DNA of 64,000 nucleotides from NCBI GenBank assembly GCA_024516155.1, contig JAJJXM010000005.1:930001-994000 (forward strand), read 5' to 3'. Source of the stretch: Pyronema omphalodes (lineage: Eukaryota > Ascomycota > Pezizomycetes > Pezizales > Pyronemataceae). Below are positions 47,021 through 58,970 of the stretch, piece after piece. Under the pieces are notes generated by a model. It was given only the letters and a program-made list of their open reading frames with translations. It was not told where the DNA came from and ran no database searches. Within the stretch, counting starts at the first letter, position 1, and each line of letters opens with the position of its first letter. Both the position numbers and the translations under genes were made by a program.

Positions 47021-49083
47021 TTAGGGCCCCTGGTCAGGAAGGGCAAGGATAGGCCGGACAATCTGAGCGACATTGGTGGCAAGGGTCTGTATAGCTCCAG
47101 AAGCATCACCAACGACACCTTGGATGACCCTGGTGGCAAAGGTCTGTATAGGGCCAGAAGCATCACCAACGACACTCTTGCCAGCCCTGGCGGCCCAGTA
47201 CTCCCTTAAAGCGGCATCGATCTTGAATAGGGAGGCGTAAGCATCGAGAGAAGAGTAGAAAGGCAACAGAGTTCTCCGGATGAAGTTAAGATCTGTTCCG
47301 GTATAAGGTTTTGCTCTCCATCTTTCTTCCATAGGGTCGATGAAGCGAGTGGTTTCTGGGTAACCGAAATCAGCAAGAGCTGTAACGTTAAAAGCAGCCA
47401 TCATATCAGTATCCTCATGAACCATATTGTGACAGTGGAACATATAAACACCGTCCCATGGAGCGTATCTTGCAAGAACCCGAACAACCTCATTGGTACC
47501 AAGGAGGACAACATCCTTCATGGCAACCCTCTCATAAGGCTCAATACCACGTCCGGTACGTGAAACAACCTGGAAATCAACCAAGTGTATATGGATAGGG
47601 TGAGACCAGCCACCAGAAGTATTCTCAAGCTCCCAAAGCTCGGTGGTTCCACGCGGAGGTCTGGCAAGGATACGGTTGGCGACATCAGAAAATCCAACTC
47701 CGTTAATAAGCCATTGTCCATTTGTACGCTCAAATCTGAAGTGCCTGTCGACGGTTCTCCTCATTCTCGGGCGGTCCTGGGTACGAAGAATAGAAGGAAT
47801 AGGGCCGTTATTGCGGTTGTCGGTAACAACGTTTCCAACGACAAATCTCATAACTCTATCCGTACCAGGAAAGTCCTCGTCAGCCATAACATTACGGGCA
47901 TTCTTCATAGTAATATTCCTTCCAGCGTAAACAGAGAAGTCTACAATGATTTCATAACGCTCAGCTATAGAAATGAACATGTTGTTGACGGTTACAGGCT
48001 CGCTGAAAAATCCCGAGTCGGATGCAACGACGGTCATGGGAACGATAGTTGTAGAATTGTCGAGTTCAAGGTGGAGACGAAAAGCACGTGAGATAGCAGA
48101 GTCTAAAAGGCGGAAACGGTATTTTCGAGGCTCAACCCTCAGGAAAGGCCAGGGCTGACCGTTAACCTCGATGACGTCTCCGAAAAGAGATTGTGTTTCT
48201 CCCGCGGGAGAAAAGAGGTCTCCATTGGCCTGGTAACGCTTGGAGGCAAGCATCAAGGGAATATCGTACTTTCCGGAGGGAAGTCTATATCTAGCCTCTT
48301 CAACAGGGTCGTGGATGATGTAGAAACCAGCCTGGCCGAAGTAGGCGTTGACTGCGGTGATGTGCATAGCATGGTCGTGGTACCACATGGTACGTCCCCG
48401 TTGGCTGTTCGGGAAGTAGTAGTCTTTGAATTGACCGGGGGCGATGGTATCTTCAGCCCATCCATCGAAGGGGGCACGAGATTGGGATCCATGAAGGTGA
48501 ATGGCGGAGTTATTGTTATATTCGTTGATAAAACGGACAAGAGCTATTCTGCGGTCAGTCGGTTGGAAATTTATAAGGCCTGTCCTGGCCCTTAGTGGAG
48601 TTCTGAAAACTCACTTTCACGACCTCTGGTCAAACGAAAGGTTGGGCCTGGGGCAGTTCCATTGTACCCAACAGCATTGGCCAGTCCAAGCTCGGGGTAG
48701 GCTCGGTATTGAAAAGGCCTAATGTGAATCTCGTAAAAGTCAATTGGAATACCGGTGGTGGCATTTATATAGGTTCTACCCGAGGAGGCGTGAGCGCTAG
48801 TTCTGTATATTATACATAAAAGCTTATGAAATCAGAGGGATAATAATGGATGGTTGTTGTTGAACAAAAGGGATTTTACTCACGCAATGGGGCGCGCCTC
48901 CTGAGGAATTGGTAGAGGGAAGTCGAAGAAATGGTTGTACTGTTTTCTCTCTGTCAGTTCAATGTTTGTGGAATGTGGGGGAAATTCACGTACAACCGGA
49001 GACAGCCAGCTGTCAACTGCAGCGAAGACAACTGGAGTCGCAACCAAAATTCTGGTTAAAGCAATACCGAAGTTGTACTTCAT
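47021..49083 (-). CDS. Secreted multicopper oxidase, bilirubin-oxidase type
   Basis: Three exons, 49083-48884, 48802-48615 and 48543-47021, give about 636 residues. The N terminus has a hydrophobic signal peptide (about residues 1-22). Copper ligands are complete: HLHGS at 145-149, WYHDHAMH at 183-190, HPIHIH at 444-449 and HCHNMVHEDTDMM at 499-511, with Met as axial ligand. The WSHPIHIH and HEDxDMM contexts are those of bilirubin oxidase rather than plant-type laccase. Family knowledge: such enzymes oxidise phenols or tetrapyrroles and reduce oxygen to water. The C-terminal 60 residues hold two copies of a VVGDASG(P/A)IQT block. The acceptor of intron 2 (CGCAGAATAG) was chosen because it alone restores LVRFINE after a GTGAGT donor; a nearby alternative would change one or two residues. 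Confidence 0.9.
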
Positions 49084-52000
49084 ATTTACAGTGTGGGGAA
49101 GACTGGAACATAAACAAAAGAGCCTTGACGTTGGATTGGCTGGTTAGTCAGGACCAATTGACAATGCCGTTGTCGATGCTGGTAAAAGGAGGTAAATAAG
49201 AGGAATATTACAACCTCTTATATCTCGTTGCTTAAGTCGCCTAAGCTATTCAAGATAGGGAAGGAAAGAAGGCTTCCGTAGTTGCTTCCGTGCACAAACA
49301 ATTTCAGCCCTCGTGAATTTGGAAAGGAATGCACTAGTCTTTTCTCTGATGATTCACACGAGCTGTATTACTGCGGGTGGTTCCTACTTATTACCTGATG
49401 GTTCAATTGTCCGTCCTTGGCTAGTTCGACCGCACCTATTCCCTGGACTACTGTTACAATCAAGCATATAGTATTGAAATTCCACCCACGATGATTCATA
49501 AGGATTGAGAATACAAAGTTTTAATATTCAGCTCCCCAAAACTTGCTATTCTTTCTTCACAGCTTGTCAAATATGACTAATATCGGGTTAGAGATCTCTG
49601 CCACAGTGGAACTTTTCTAGATACCTAATAACTTTACCAACTTCCCCTGCATCGATACTCTTATCCCGTTGACGATCATCGGATTTCGCAAGACTATTCC
49701 AACCAATGAGAAGTTCAGTTGAAGTCCACTCAGATTCCTGCAAGGGCGGGCATTCCAGCCTAATAAACAGTGCGTCATGCTGTCCATGCTGATTGACAGG
49801 GACCGATTGCGTAGAGGTATCTTCCGCGTGCTGATGTGTTTCACTATTCTCGGCAAAAATAGTAAACTTTTTATGTCTTTTATTCTATTGAGTCTAGATA
49901 TAAATTTACTTTCACGCGGGATCCTGCACCCAAAAGATGGAACCAGTCATACCATCATCTCCTGCTAAGAAAACATTATGGGAGACATGGACGTTTGTAT
50001 TCAAGTACAGCTGCGGTTGTAGGCATTTCTCAACAAAGAAATCCCGAGTGGCCATCATGTTATGTTGAAGGAGGTGAGCTAGAAACACACCTAGAATAGA
50101 TGTGCTCTAAAGATGTATCAAACACGCAAGGAGCTCGTGGCCAGTTTTCGTCCCGTCGTGAGAGTCCAAGCCGTATTTCGGCGTCTTCTTTGATTAGGAG
50201 CACTGATGGAAATAATTTCTGCCTGCCTTAAATCTATATGAAACTAGCCTTAGTATGACTGACGTGGTTGAATAGGTCGTGGCAAAGCCGCTCCGCCCCG
50301 ACTCTCCTAATAACATATTCATGATGACCGACATGAATTGTCATGTGACATTCAAAAAATTGTTTGCCTCCCGATTCCAGCCTTACTTATTACCGGGGAG
50401 TATCCATAACACAAGGATGGTGATCCGTTTAGCGAGGAGAAGCAGATAAGCATACTGATCATTTTCCATCATTCGGTACTCGCAATAGGCTTGCAGGTGT
50501 ACCAGACATAGCATCCTCCTATGTCCTTGTAATAAACATCAGCTGCAGCAATGTATTATTTCTGGACCAGGAATCTATCTATACGTGGCATTCGCGTGGA
50601 TGGGACGTGGACAGGATCATTCTCCGGATGTCAATTACCTTAAAAACTACGGAAATTATGCAGGATGCCCCCGAAAAAACACGAAATTTGCAATATACCC
50701 CCGTCTATGCAGGATGCCCCTCGCTTAGGTAGAGCACACCCGCCTTCAGCGCCGGGCGCCAAATTTTTCACGCATCTTTTTTTCCTTACTTGCAGATAAA
50801 AATTTTGAATACATTTCTGCGCCAAATTTTAATGCGTGTTTCTCTGTTTTTTTTTTTGGATTTAATAAGATTTCCCACGTAGATAACTGCTTTCCCGCAT
50901 ACTCCAACTAGTACAAAAATCATGAATGTAGGTTGGCACAGGTGCTTGCATAGTGACTAGTCCTGTTGTCAGCGAATTGGTGCGCTCCATTGTTGTTGTT
51001 GTTGACGATAATATCGAGAATTGGAATCAAAATTTTCACCTGCAAGCGAGGAAAAAAAAAACAGACGTGAAAAATCTGTAGCCCGGCGCTGTGGGCGCTG
51101 TATTCAATATGGGCGGGTGTTCACTACCTAAGCGAGGGGCATCCTGCATAGACGGGGGTATATTGCAAATTTCGCCTTTTTTGGGGGGCATCCTGCATAA
51201 TTTCCGTAAAAACTATATGTTACCGTTCGTTTGACTAGGAATCTAGGTATTGGGTAAACTCTATTTTCGCGAACTCTCTTTCGGATAGATATGCATACAC
51301 AGCCTGCATATTTCTTGCATTCCGCACAGGGTCCTGCAGCGGATGATCCGCGGCGAGTGCGTCACGATTCCCGCCCTGAGTGCTGCATACATGAGAATTT
51401 CAAATACCTTTGGGTGATAAATGACATAATCGACTCAATTTATGCAATCTGAAATATCAACTTGGTCTGTTCAAGAAAATAACATGAGTTACTTCGGCTG
51501 CTTTGAGGAACCCGATGGGAATGCCAAGATACCGGAAGTATGACGCGAATAAGGCAAATCTTAGAATAGCGGACGGTCATTTTTGGACAGACATGCCTTA
51601 CGAACAAAAATATTCCGGAATACGGCCGAGCTTTAAGATGGTTCAGGAATTTCGTTGTTACCAAAGTATTCCGTAGTTGACCGGGCGTTGGACATTGATC
51701 GCCAAGCCATAAGGCTTTCCATACCTCATCGCTGGTCCGTTTCTCAATCCTCAAACCTCTCCTGTCTATCGTTCCAGGGGGTAAAAGAGAGTAATAACAA
51801 TCATAAGATGCGTCTTGTGTTGAATTGCCTTGTTCATTGTCTTGGTTCCTAGGTAAGTAATATGCGGATTACTTATGCCCCGAACCCGCTCGTACGGCCG
51901 CCACGCCGAGCAGTGCACCTTCAACTGAGACCTACTAAAAAGCCGAACCTCCCGAGAAAAACAAAATACCAGATAAAAAGAAGTCGTGTAATAAAGTTTC

Positions 52001-53783
52001 TGTTTCCTGATTGTTGGGAATAAACTGGAGTACCTGGATGGTTACATATCTAACTAGCCATCACTTTTCTACAAGTTCACCGCATATTGATACGGTCCGG
52101 AGCGGAACGCTTAATATAGAATAAATTTACATTACAATCAAACCTTGTTGAGTTGAGGCCTAACGTGGTAAACTGGCCGCGGAGAGATCGTGTCAACACT
52201 CGCCCGTATCAACCGAAGCATCGGATGCTTTATGCTTCTTCCATAAAGATCACACGGAAGCACACTTGAGGAGTAGTATTTAAGATTTTATATGAGCGCG
52301 TGATACTTGCTTTGGATACAGGTTAACCCGCGCCCTCATGTATACATATGCCGGCCTTCCGTGTGGGGATCCAAAACTCGTGCATGGGAAATATAGGCTG
52401 ACCCTATATGTTCTATAATGACATCAATGATGGCTTTGTTAGCTATAGATTCAATTCAGTTGGGGTCGGAAGTCTGCGTTAAAAATGGGGATCCTTATCT
52501 AAGCAGGTGAATCATGGCTCGAGGTCAGTATACCGTTATCAGTTAAACAGTAGTTTCGCTGACAAAATATATTAATCGATTGTCAATATTACCAATTGAT
52601 GGGCCTATCTTGTAAGGAAACCCCAAACAACCACAGAAAGAAACCCTCCAAATGACGACCGACTCGATGCGTAGAACAGAACCCTGAAGTTTCGAATTGT
52701 AGAGATTAGCCTACACGCAGCTAGAATCAAACATAATGCCTATGTGTATGATCTAGATATTTGCGTCTGCTGTACACTTCTGTAACACTCCCGTAACAAA
52801 AGTTCCGAACTTATATGCCTAGACACAATGATCATTCGGCCCCATATCCAGGAAGCCATGATATCGTATGTCAGGTATCCCAGAAGGCCTCAAAGCTCTC
52901 CACTTCCTTCTACCTACTCGAACATACTCTTTCGGCTGGTATTTAAGCTCTGTCACACAGCTGACTGTATGATCCGCACCGGACTTTGCCTTATATTCTA
53001 CTTCGTCCGAAGTTAAACCTCTATAAGCGTGAGATCTAGATCCACCAGGATGATTACAGTTTCTCGGTTCCATTCAAGCGAGAACCTAGAGCATAAGCCC
53101 TTGTCATAGGCTGTGCAGCACAGGGCCCAGGGCCAAAAGTCTGGGGATCCCGGAATGGTATGATTTACCCTGTCATTAATTTTATTCAAATCAAGCCTTC
53201 AATTCAGATATCCCTTCATTAATCTAGCATAAAGAAAAGCTTAAATTCAGTCTCAGATCAGGGATTCCGGATCAAGTATCTAGTATTTCCACAAGGGCCC
53301 ATGTCGGCGCCACCTAGAAGAAAACCTCAGTTTTTTTTTTCGAACTGAGACTGCAATATTCCAGAAGCAAACCCCCGCATCAAGGGTCGTCTTAGAAAAT
53401 CGAACAGTTTAAGCTTTTCATCCCCGACTCCATACATATCCGTAAAATCAACAATCCTATCGATATTCAAAAATGCATGAATGAAATTTGCCCGCATTTT
53501 ATCACCTACTCTATATACAGACAGAATATGTATATATATCCCAGGCTAAGCTTTGCCTTGCAAATAATCGGGATATCAATATATACGAAGTTGTTTGTGA
53601 GCCTTGCATTACTAATCTTGACTCGACCGAGTCCCAACTCAGCCTAACATCATCATAATTGCACTGTAATCCCATCATTTAACCACACGATGAAAAAGAG
53701 AACATATGTAGCTCAACCGACAAAACACAATAAGAACTGACACGAGAAGATCGGAGAAGCGTTTAAAAAAGATCGAAAAGAAA
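49084..53783. other. Gene-poor island containing a Mutator-like miniature element
   Basis: About 4.7 kb with only short, unrecognised frames. The first 300 bp or so is the promoter of the oxidase gene. Apart from the 557-bp element at 50650 I see no intact gene. A minus-strand frame at 52819-53073 (84 residues, KEYVRVGRRKWRALRP) is compositionally protein-like but has no family or context and may be a degraded relic. Confidence 0.55.
50650..51206. mobile_element. 557-bp miniature element with long terminal inverted repeats (Mutator-like)
   Basis: Both ends read CGGAAATTATGCAGGATGCC inward. The inverted repeats stay similar for at least 110 bp and, with gaps, about 170 bp. Flanking 9-bp direct repeats TAAAAACTA (50641-50649 and 51207-51215) are the expected target duplication of Mutator-like (MULE) transposases. 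Each arm contains the subrepeat ATGCAGGATGCCCC twice. No transposase is encoded, so the element is non-autonomous. Confidence 0.88.
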
Positions 53784-53854
53784 GGTCTTACCCGGAGTCG
53801 AACCGGGGTTGCCGGAATCAGAATCCGAAGTGCTAACCACTACACTATAAAACC
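53784..53854 (-). tRNA. tRNA-Gln (anticodon CUG)
   Basis: The minus strand folds as a cloverleaf: acceptor GGTTTTA pairs with TAAGACC (one G-T wobble), the D arm is GTGTAGTGGTTAGCAC (A box), the anticodon stem TCGGA/TCCGG closes the loop TTCTGAT with anticodon CTG, and the T arm is CCCGG-TTCGACT-CCGGG (B box). There is no intron. It closely resembles other fungal tRNA-Gln genes. A few bases after its 3' end lie A-rich sequences (TTTC runs on the coding strand), suitable for Pol III termination. Confidence 0.95.
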
Positions 53855-54484
53855 ATGCTTATATCCGTTAGCCAAATTTTATGTATATAAGCAAAAAACG
53901 AACAAATTCCTCACAATAATTATCTTGTCGGTGATTACGGGGTAACTAGCGTAGAATTTCGTGATCGGCCTGTGAGTGATTGAATGGCTGCTTGGTGGAA
54001 GCTCCGAGTTTTAGATTTACTCGGCGTGACAGTTTTAGGCTTCCATATACCGGACTATGTAACTCGTTGAAGCGGCACAGTATATTATAACCATAATCTT
54101 CGAGGCAAGTGATTCGCCGCAGCTCAGGCTCATTCACAGATACATAAATAATTATACACAATAGCCAGCTAGCTGGATCCAAGCTTATTCATGTAACCAG
54201 GCGTAAATTTCCATAACTCGAGTGATATTGGATATATCATATGTAGACATGTTGTACGAAGAAATTATCAATATTCTTGATCACAGGCTACGGATGATCT
54301 GTTATACTATCATATCATTGTTCTATAGCTAGGTAGTGTTTTGTAGACCGTTTTTTTTTTTCGAGGGTGCTGTGGGCTTTGAAATCTGTTGTTTTGAGGG
54401 ACTGTATGAGTTTAATACGAGATGTCGGATGTTCCCCCCCGTGAAAAGAGAACAGGAGGGAAGCCGAATAGATTGTTGTTCTTA
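53855..54484. other. Intergenic DNA between tRNA-Gln and the ferric reductase relic
   Basis: AT-rich, with no supported gene. A minus-strand frame at 53946-54182 has no recognisable features. Confidence 0.5.
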
Positions 54485-56136
54485 TTATTTTCTAGTACAG
54501 TGATATGAACAGTTTATATGATTCCCAGCTCCTTTGTCTGACTTCCTTCCAGCATTCCTCCACGTCCTTTGTTCTTTGTTGATCTTGTCCTTGACAAGCT
54601 GCATTACCCATAATCCCCGAACAAACACACCTGTACGCAGGCGTCCTTTGACAGCATTGCTGGCAATAAAATGCTCCAACATAGGTACAACAACACTTCC
54701 ACCGGATCCACCGATAAGAACCAAGATACTGTTGAACTCCTTGAACGACCCGGGAAGTCCTCCGTAAGGACCGCTGATAGTTGTCGTGAGCTTTCTGTTT
54801 GATTGATTCGTAGCCATAGACTATAGCCGGCCTGTGATAACCCTGTGAGGCTTGATGAAGAGTTTGATTTCTGATCCTTCCTTTCCGGTGTTGGGGAATG
54901 ACGCAATGCTGAATGGATGTGCGGAAACAGAAGTCGATAACCCCCCGCCGAGGAAACATACGAATACATGTGCTCCGGCTTTCCAGCGGACCGTACTCTT
55001 TATAGTCGCATCTACTAACCCTCCGTTGAGCATTTCAACTGTTGCTGTGTGCATGCCGTTGCTCAAATTTCGAACCCAGGAGACTAGTAGTGACGTCGCG
55101 TAAACGCAGACTGTGGCAATGAAGTAGTCCCAGGAAGTTAACCGGAAGCTGCAATGGAGGAATAAGAAGACGAGGAATAAAGGGGCGGCAACAAAGTGGG
55201 AGAGCTCGAAGAATTCGTAGTAGCGGCTACAAAGGAAGCGAGGGAAGAGGGTGAGATATGCTTGGAGGATAAGATCGGCGATTCCACTCCAGTACCAGAT
55301 GGTCATGGAGTATTACATCATCATATCTCTGGGTATGTGTCAGTCATTTCAGATTTTGTCAAGAAAGGAGTTGGTATGCACCCGAGCCAGATGTGGTGAA
55401 CGATGAAAGGGAATGTGTGTGCCAAAGCAAGAATCAGTATAGCGTAAGATGCCCACTGATGAAAGATTTGTAGTTTTTCATGGGATACCCCGGTGAGAAG
55501 CGTTATGAGGTTCTGTTTTGCGGATAGGGCCATGATGAAGGGAAGAAGAGCGAGGGACATCCAACCTGCTCTTGTTGCTATGGGTGGCGAGCTACCGAAG
55601 GAGATGGCGTGTGGGCCTTTGGTATTGGGCCGGTGATAGGGTTTGACGGCCAGGAGTAGAGTTATGCTGAATACGAATCCGAGGACCCCAATAAGAATTA
55701 TTCCGAGAGATGGTAAATACCAGTAAAAAGCCCGAAGGTACCAGGGTCGATAGGAGATATATCTGTATGAACCGAGCATACGTTTTCCAAAATGAGAACG
55801 GCGGATTCTTGTATTGCTGATGCGGGAGAGGAGTTGAATACCGGCGAAGAAGACAATAGTTACACACATGAATATAACCATGGCGTGTGCATAGTCAAGG
55901 TCTGCTCTGTACCTATTATTGTCAGTCTCTTTCCAAAACTGAGGTTGATATTATTTTCGTTACCAGTTACGCCATTTTGCCGATTTCCAGGCACATTGCT
56001 CCAGAGTCATTGTACATGCTGCAATTCGTGAAGAATGCCACATAATAGGTTTCGTTAGGCCAGCAAGAGACGTTGTTGTCGAGCTACTGCCCATGTTCAT
56101 ACCGTTCATGTTCATACCGTTCATGTTCATGTTCAT
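54485..56136 (-). pseudogene. Ferric/metalloreductase (FRE type), decayed by nonsense mutations and truncation
   Basis: The remnant reads across exons 56136-55964, 55912-55382 and 55328-54485, with introns of 51 and 53 nt that have good branch sites. Family features: the linker WYRADLDYAHAMV, a transmembrane heme region (HQWASYAILILALAHTFPF and FFELSHFVAAPLFLVFLFLH), the FAD motif HPFSIAS and the NADPH motif GPYGG followed by LVLIGGSGGS. Two in-frame stops break it: TAA at 55315-55313, just before YSMTIWYWSG, and TAG at 54823-54821, between ITGRL and SMATNQ. The sequence also stops short after the NAD-binding fold, lacking the usual C-terminal CGP segment, and its N terminus is a Met/Asn repeat without a clear signal peptide. 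Family knowledge: FRE proteins reduce iron or copper at the cell surface. No intron model I tried removes both stops. Confidence 0.8.
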
Positions 56137-58970
56137 GGTTGTCGAAGTTGAACTTTGATGTTGTCTCGACAACCAAACTGACTGCAATATCCTACAATAC
56201 ATACATACATTGTAAGTACTATACAACATTATTGATGAATGATCATGATACTTGAAACTTTTACGTAGCTCACAAGGTGTTTTCTTTTTCTTTTTTGATG
56301 CTTAACAATTTGAGGTGGGTTTACAGCATCTCGCGCTTCGGTCTTATGCGATTGCGCTGGTTTACGCATGTTAGCCAGACACACTTTATCAGGTAACGAG
56401 TAGGTTTGAGGGAGAAATGCATCTTCTGAGCAGCCGCGTGACAAAGTAATATGATAAAAGGCACGTGATATAGGGAGCAATACTGGCTTGGCTGTTGTTT
56501 TGCGAGCAGGCTGTCGGATAGGTGGAGTATTAGGAATGGATTCACTGCGCCGCATTTGGCTGTGCTACCGCTTCTGATAGCCGCAGAGGAACATCACGAA
56601 AATAAATGAGGATTTCTGACAACATGCTGAGTCTGAAAATCTCTTGATTTTTTTATTGTTATTGTCATTATTATTCTCATGATTACTATTGCAGCGATGA
56701 CAGATTGGCTATACCTCTTGCCTTAGCTCGAAGGTGCATGGTAGAGTGATTTCGCCGATCATGCTGCATTGTTAACGACAGCAGAGGTATATATATCATG
56801 TTCCATGATCTAACGGCCCACTACTCCTCGCTACCCTCCTTTTTACAACACCCTCCTCTTCGCTCCACTTTCCCCTCTTTTTTTGGAAACTTGCCAAACT
56901 TTAATTTGCCTACCATGAGCCCTGCATATAAAGGCAACATCTACCCCATGTATGCGACACAAGAAACCCACATTGAAGCAACTCGTCACCAGATGTAACT
57001 GTCCCCCACCGACACAGGTTTCCCAACACCTGTGGGACAAGCACCACAACGGAATGGGATTGAAGGTTGCTGCATTGCCAAATCGCGACAGATGACGTTT
57101 GGGAAACTGCTTGGGCTCTTTTGTGGCAAGGTCGCCAATTAATTCGTCTGTTGAGAAGTCAGAGAAGCGACACAATCGATGATATCATCCTGAACACGGA
57201 TGATGGCAGTACCTGGATTCCCAACCGGGCATTAGAGCCGTTCTTGCAACGCCTATCAATGCTGTATTCCAACTGGAAACCCCTCTAACTTGATGCTGTA
57301 TTCCAACTGGAAACCCCTCCAACTTGGCGGATAATGTGCACCAAGCACTATGAAGCTCAATCCTGTATTCCAACTGGAAAACCCTCCAACTTGGCGGATA
57401 GTGTGCACCAAGCACTGTGTTCCTTCGCTTCACTTCGGAAAATGGGCGTCTCCATCAGTGCCATGATTTCAAAGAAATTGCGAAAAACACCAAATCACCA
57501 ATAGGGACAGTATCAGATATTGCACTGAATCCACGATATGCAAGAACTTGTGAGGAATATCAGAAACTCGGTCGAATTAGTAATAGCCTTTATTATACCC
57601 TTCTAAAACTACCCCGTTGTTCGTGTCACATGCTATATTTCTGTCTGGAACCCCGAAGAGTTGGTGTTCGATGGAAATTCGACTGTCATCAATCAGAAAA
57701 CTATGGACTCAGATTACGCTGGTAAATTTTCGGTCATGATAGCTCCATATTCTGCCAGTAAGCTGTGGGATCAAACATCAGCACCCGATCACAATAGTCA
57801 ACACAACGTATTTCTAAACTTTCGTCAATCTTCCAATGCCACAAATACTTAGTGAAGTGAAGCAAAGTGAAGCAAAGCGAAGTAAAGTGAAGAGGAAGAT
57901 GTTATGAACAGGAGGATAGCAAGGAGTAGTGAGCCGTTAGATCAGGAACAGGAACAGGAATATGATATACCGTAACCTCTGCTGTCGTTAGTAATACGTA
58001 GTCGGTGAAAACAATTTTGTTTTTTTTTGTTTTTTTTTTGTTTCGTTTTTTGTTTTTTTCTTGTTTTGTTGTTTTGTTGTTTTTTTGTTTTTTTGTTTTT
58101 TGTTTTTTGGGTTTTTACTGGGGTTTTTTCTTACTGGGGTTATTGATTGGGATTGTATGTAGTGTAGTATAAATGAAATGAAATTGGAATGAGAATGTTT
58201 ACGGGTCTTAAAATAAGTTTAATTTGATTTGATTTGATTTTTTATTTCTACGTAAAGTAAACGATAAGAAAAAGCGATGGAAAGGGAAAGAGAAAGAGAA
58301 AGAGAAAGAGGAGAAAGTCGCAATCATCAATTCTTAATTCTCCAATTCTTAAGCTACAGAGCTATCAACCAGCAATTAACCAGCAATTAACCACACCGAA
58401 AAAATCCAATCAATCCAATCAATCCAATCAATCCAATCAAATCAATCAATCATGAGAAATCCAATCAATCCATCAATCAACCACCAATCAACCAGCAATT
58501 AACCACACCAAAGAAATCCAATCAATTCAATCAATTCAATCACAAGCAAAAGCCAAGGCGAAAAAAAAATTCATCAAGCAAGAAAACTTTCAAAATTTCC
58601 TATCCAGTAGCTTACGTAACTTAACTCAAGAACAAGAAAAATAAAAAAAATAAAAATAAAAAAGTAACCAGCAACAGCAATAAAAATAATCAAAAGCAAA
58701 AGCAAAAGCAAGTCCGTTGAAGTGACCGTCCATGACCCAAGTAATCCTAATCCACCTTAGCAACAACAAAAAAAAGAAAGAAATACAAAACGCCATTGAA
58801 CCATTCCATCCCAACTATCCAATTGTTGAACCCCATTTTCCCGCATTCTCTCAAATCCCAAGTTCCCAACCAATGATCCTTGAAAAACAAATCAGCACTG
58901 CTACCGCATCATCCCCATCCTCCAGTTTTCCAAGCCCTCCGTGTCTATAGTGTCTACACAACAATCACCC
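56137..58970. other. Gene-poor region with tandem duplication and homopolymers
   Basis: No supported gene. It holds a three-copy repeat at 57261-57420, GTGAAGCAAA repeats near 57850-57890, a T-rich GTTTTT stretch at 58014-58110 and (AATCC/AATCAATCC)n tracts at 58405-58540. The last few hundred bases, up to 58970, are 3' of the PABA synthase gene. A frame at 57417-57725 has a weak helix-turn-helix look (EIAKNTKSPIGTVSDI), as in transposase N termini, but it is too short and isolated to call. Confidence 0.5.
57261..57420. repeat. Three-copy direct repeat, 31 bp within 58-bp units
   Basis: The word CTGTATTCCAACTGGAAA followed by MCCCTCYAACTTG occurs three times (starts about 57262, 57295 and 57364). 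The last two copies continue into a shared GGCGGATARTGTGCACCAAGC block. The copies are more than 90 per cent identical by eye. Confidence 0.85.

Noticed and set aside
50640..50825. Small minus-strand frame at the left end of the 557-bp element
   Set aside because: It lies wholly within the terminal inverted repeat, so its sequence is explained by the element structure.
55313..55380. An intron model that would rescue the ferric reductase reading frame
   Set aside because: The only acceptor in phase (CCCAG at 55331-55329) leaves TAA at 55315-55313 in the exon, and no AG lies between the stop and the conserved YSMTIWYW; the downstream TAG has no flanking splice sites at intron-like spacing.
57261..57420. 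Repeat-spacer pattern reminiscent of a CRISPR array
   Set aside because: Only three copies with unequal spacing, spacers also duplicated, in a eukaryotic nuclear genome.
57417..57725. Possible transposase N-terminal helix-turn-helix
   Set aside because: The resemblance is limited to about 15 residues, there is no DDE domain, no inverted repeats and no target duplication around it.
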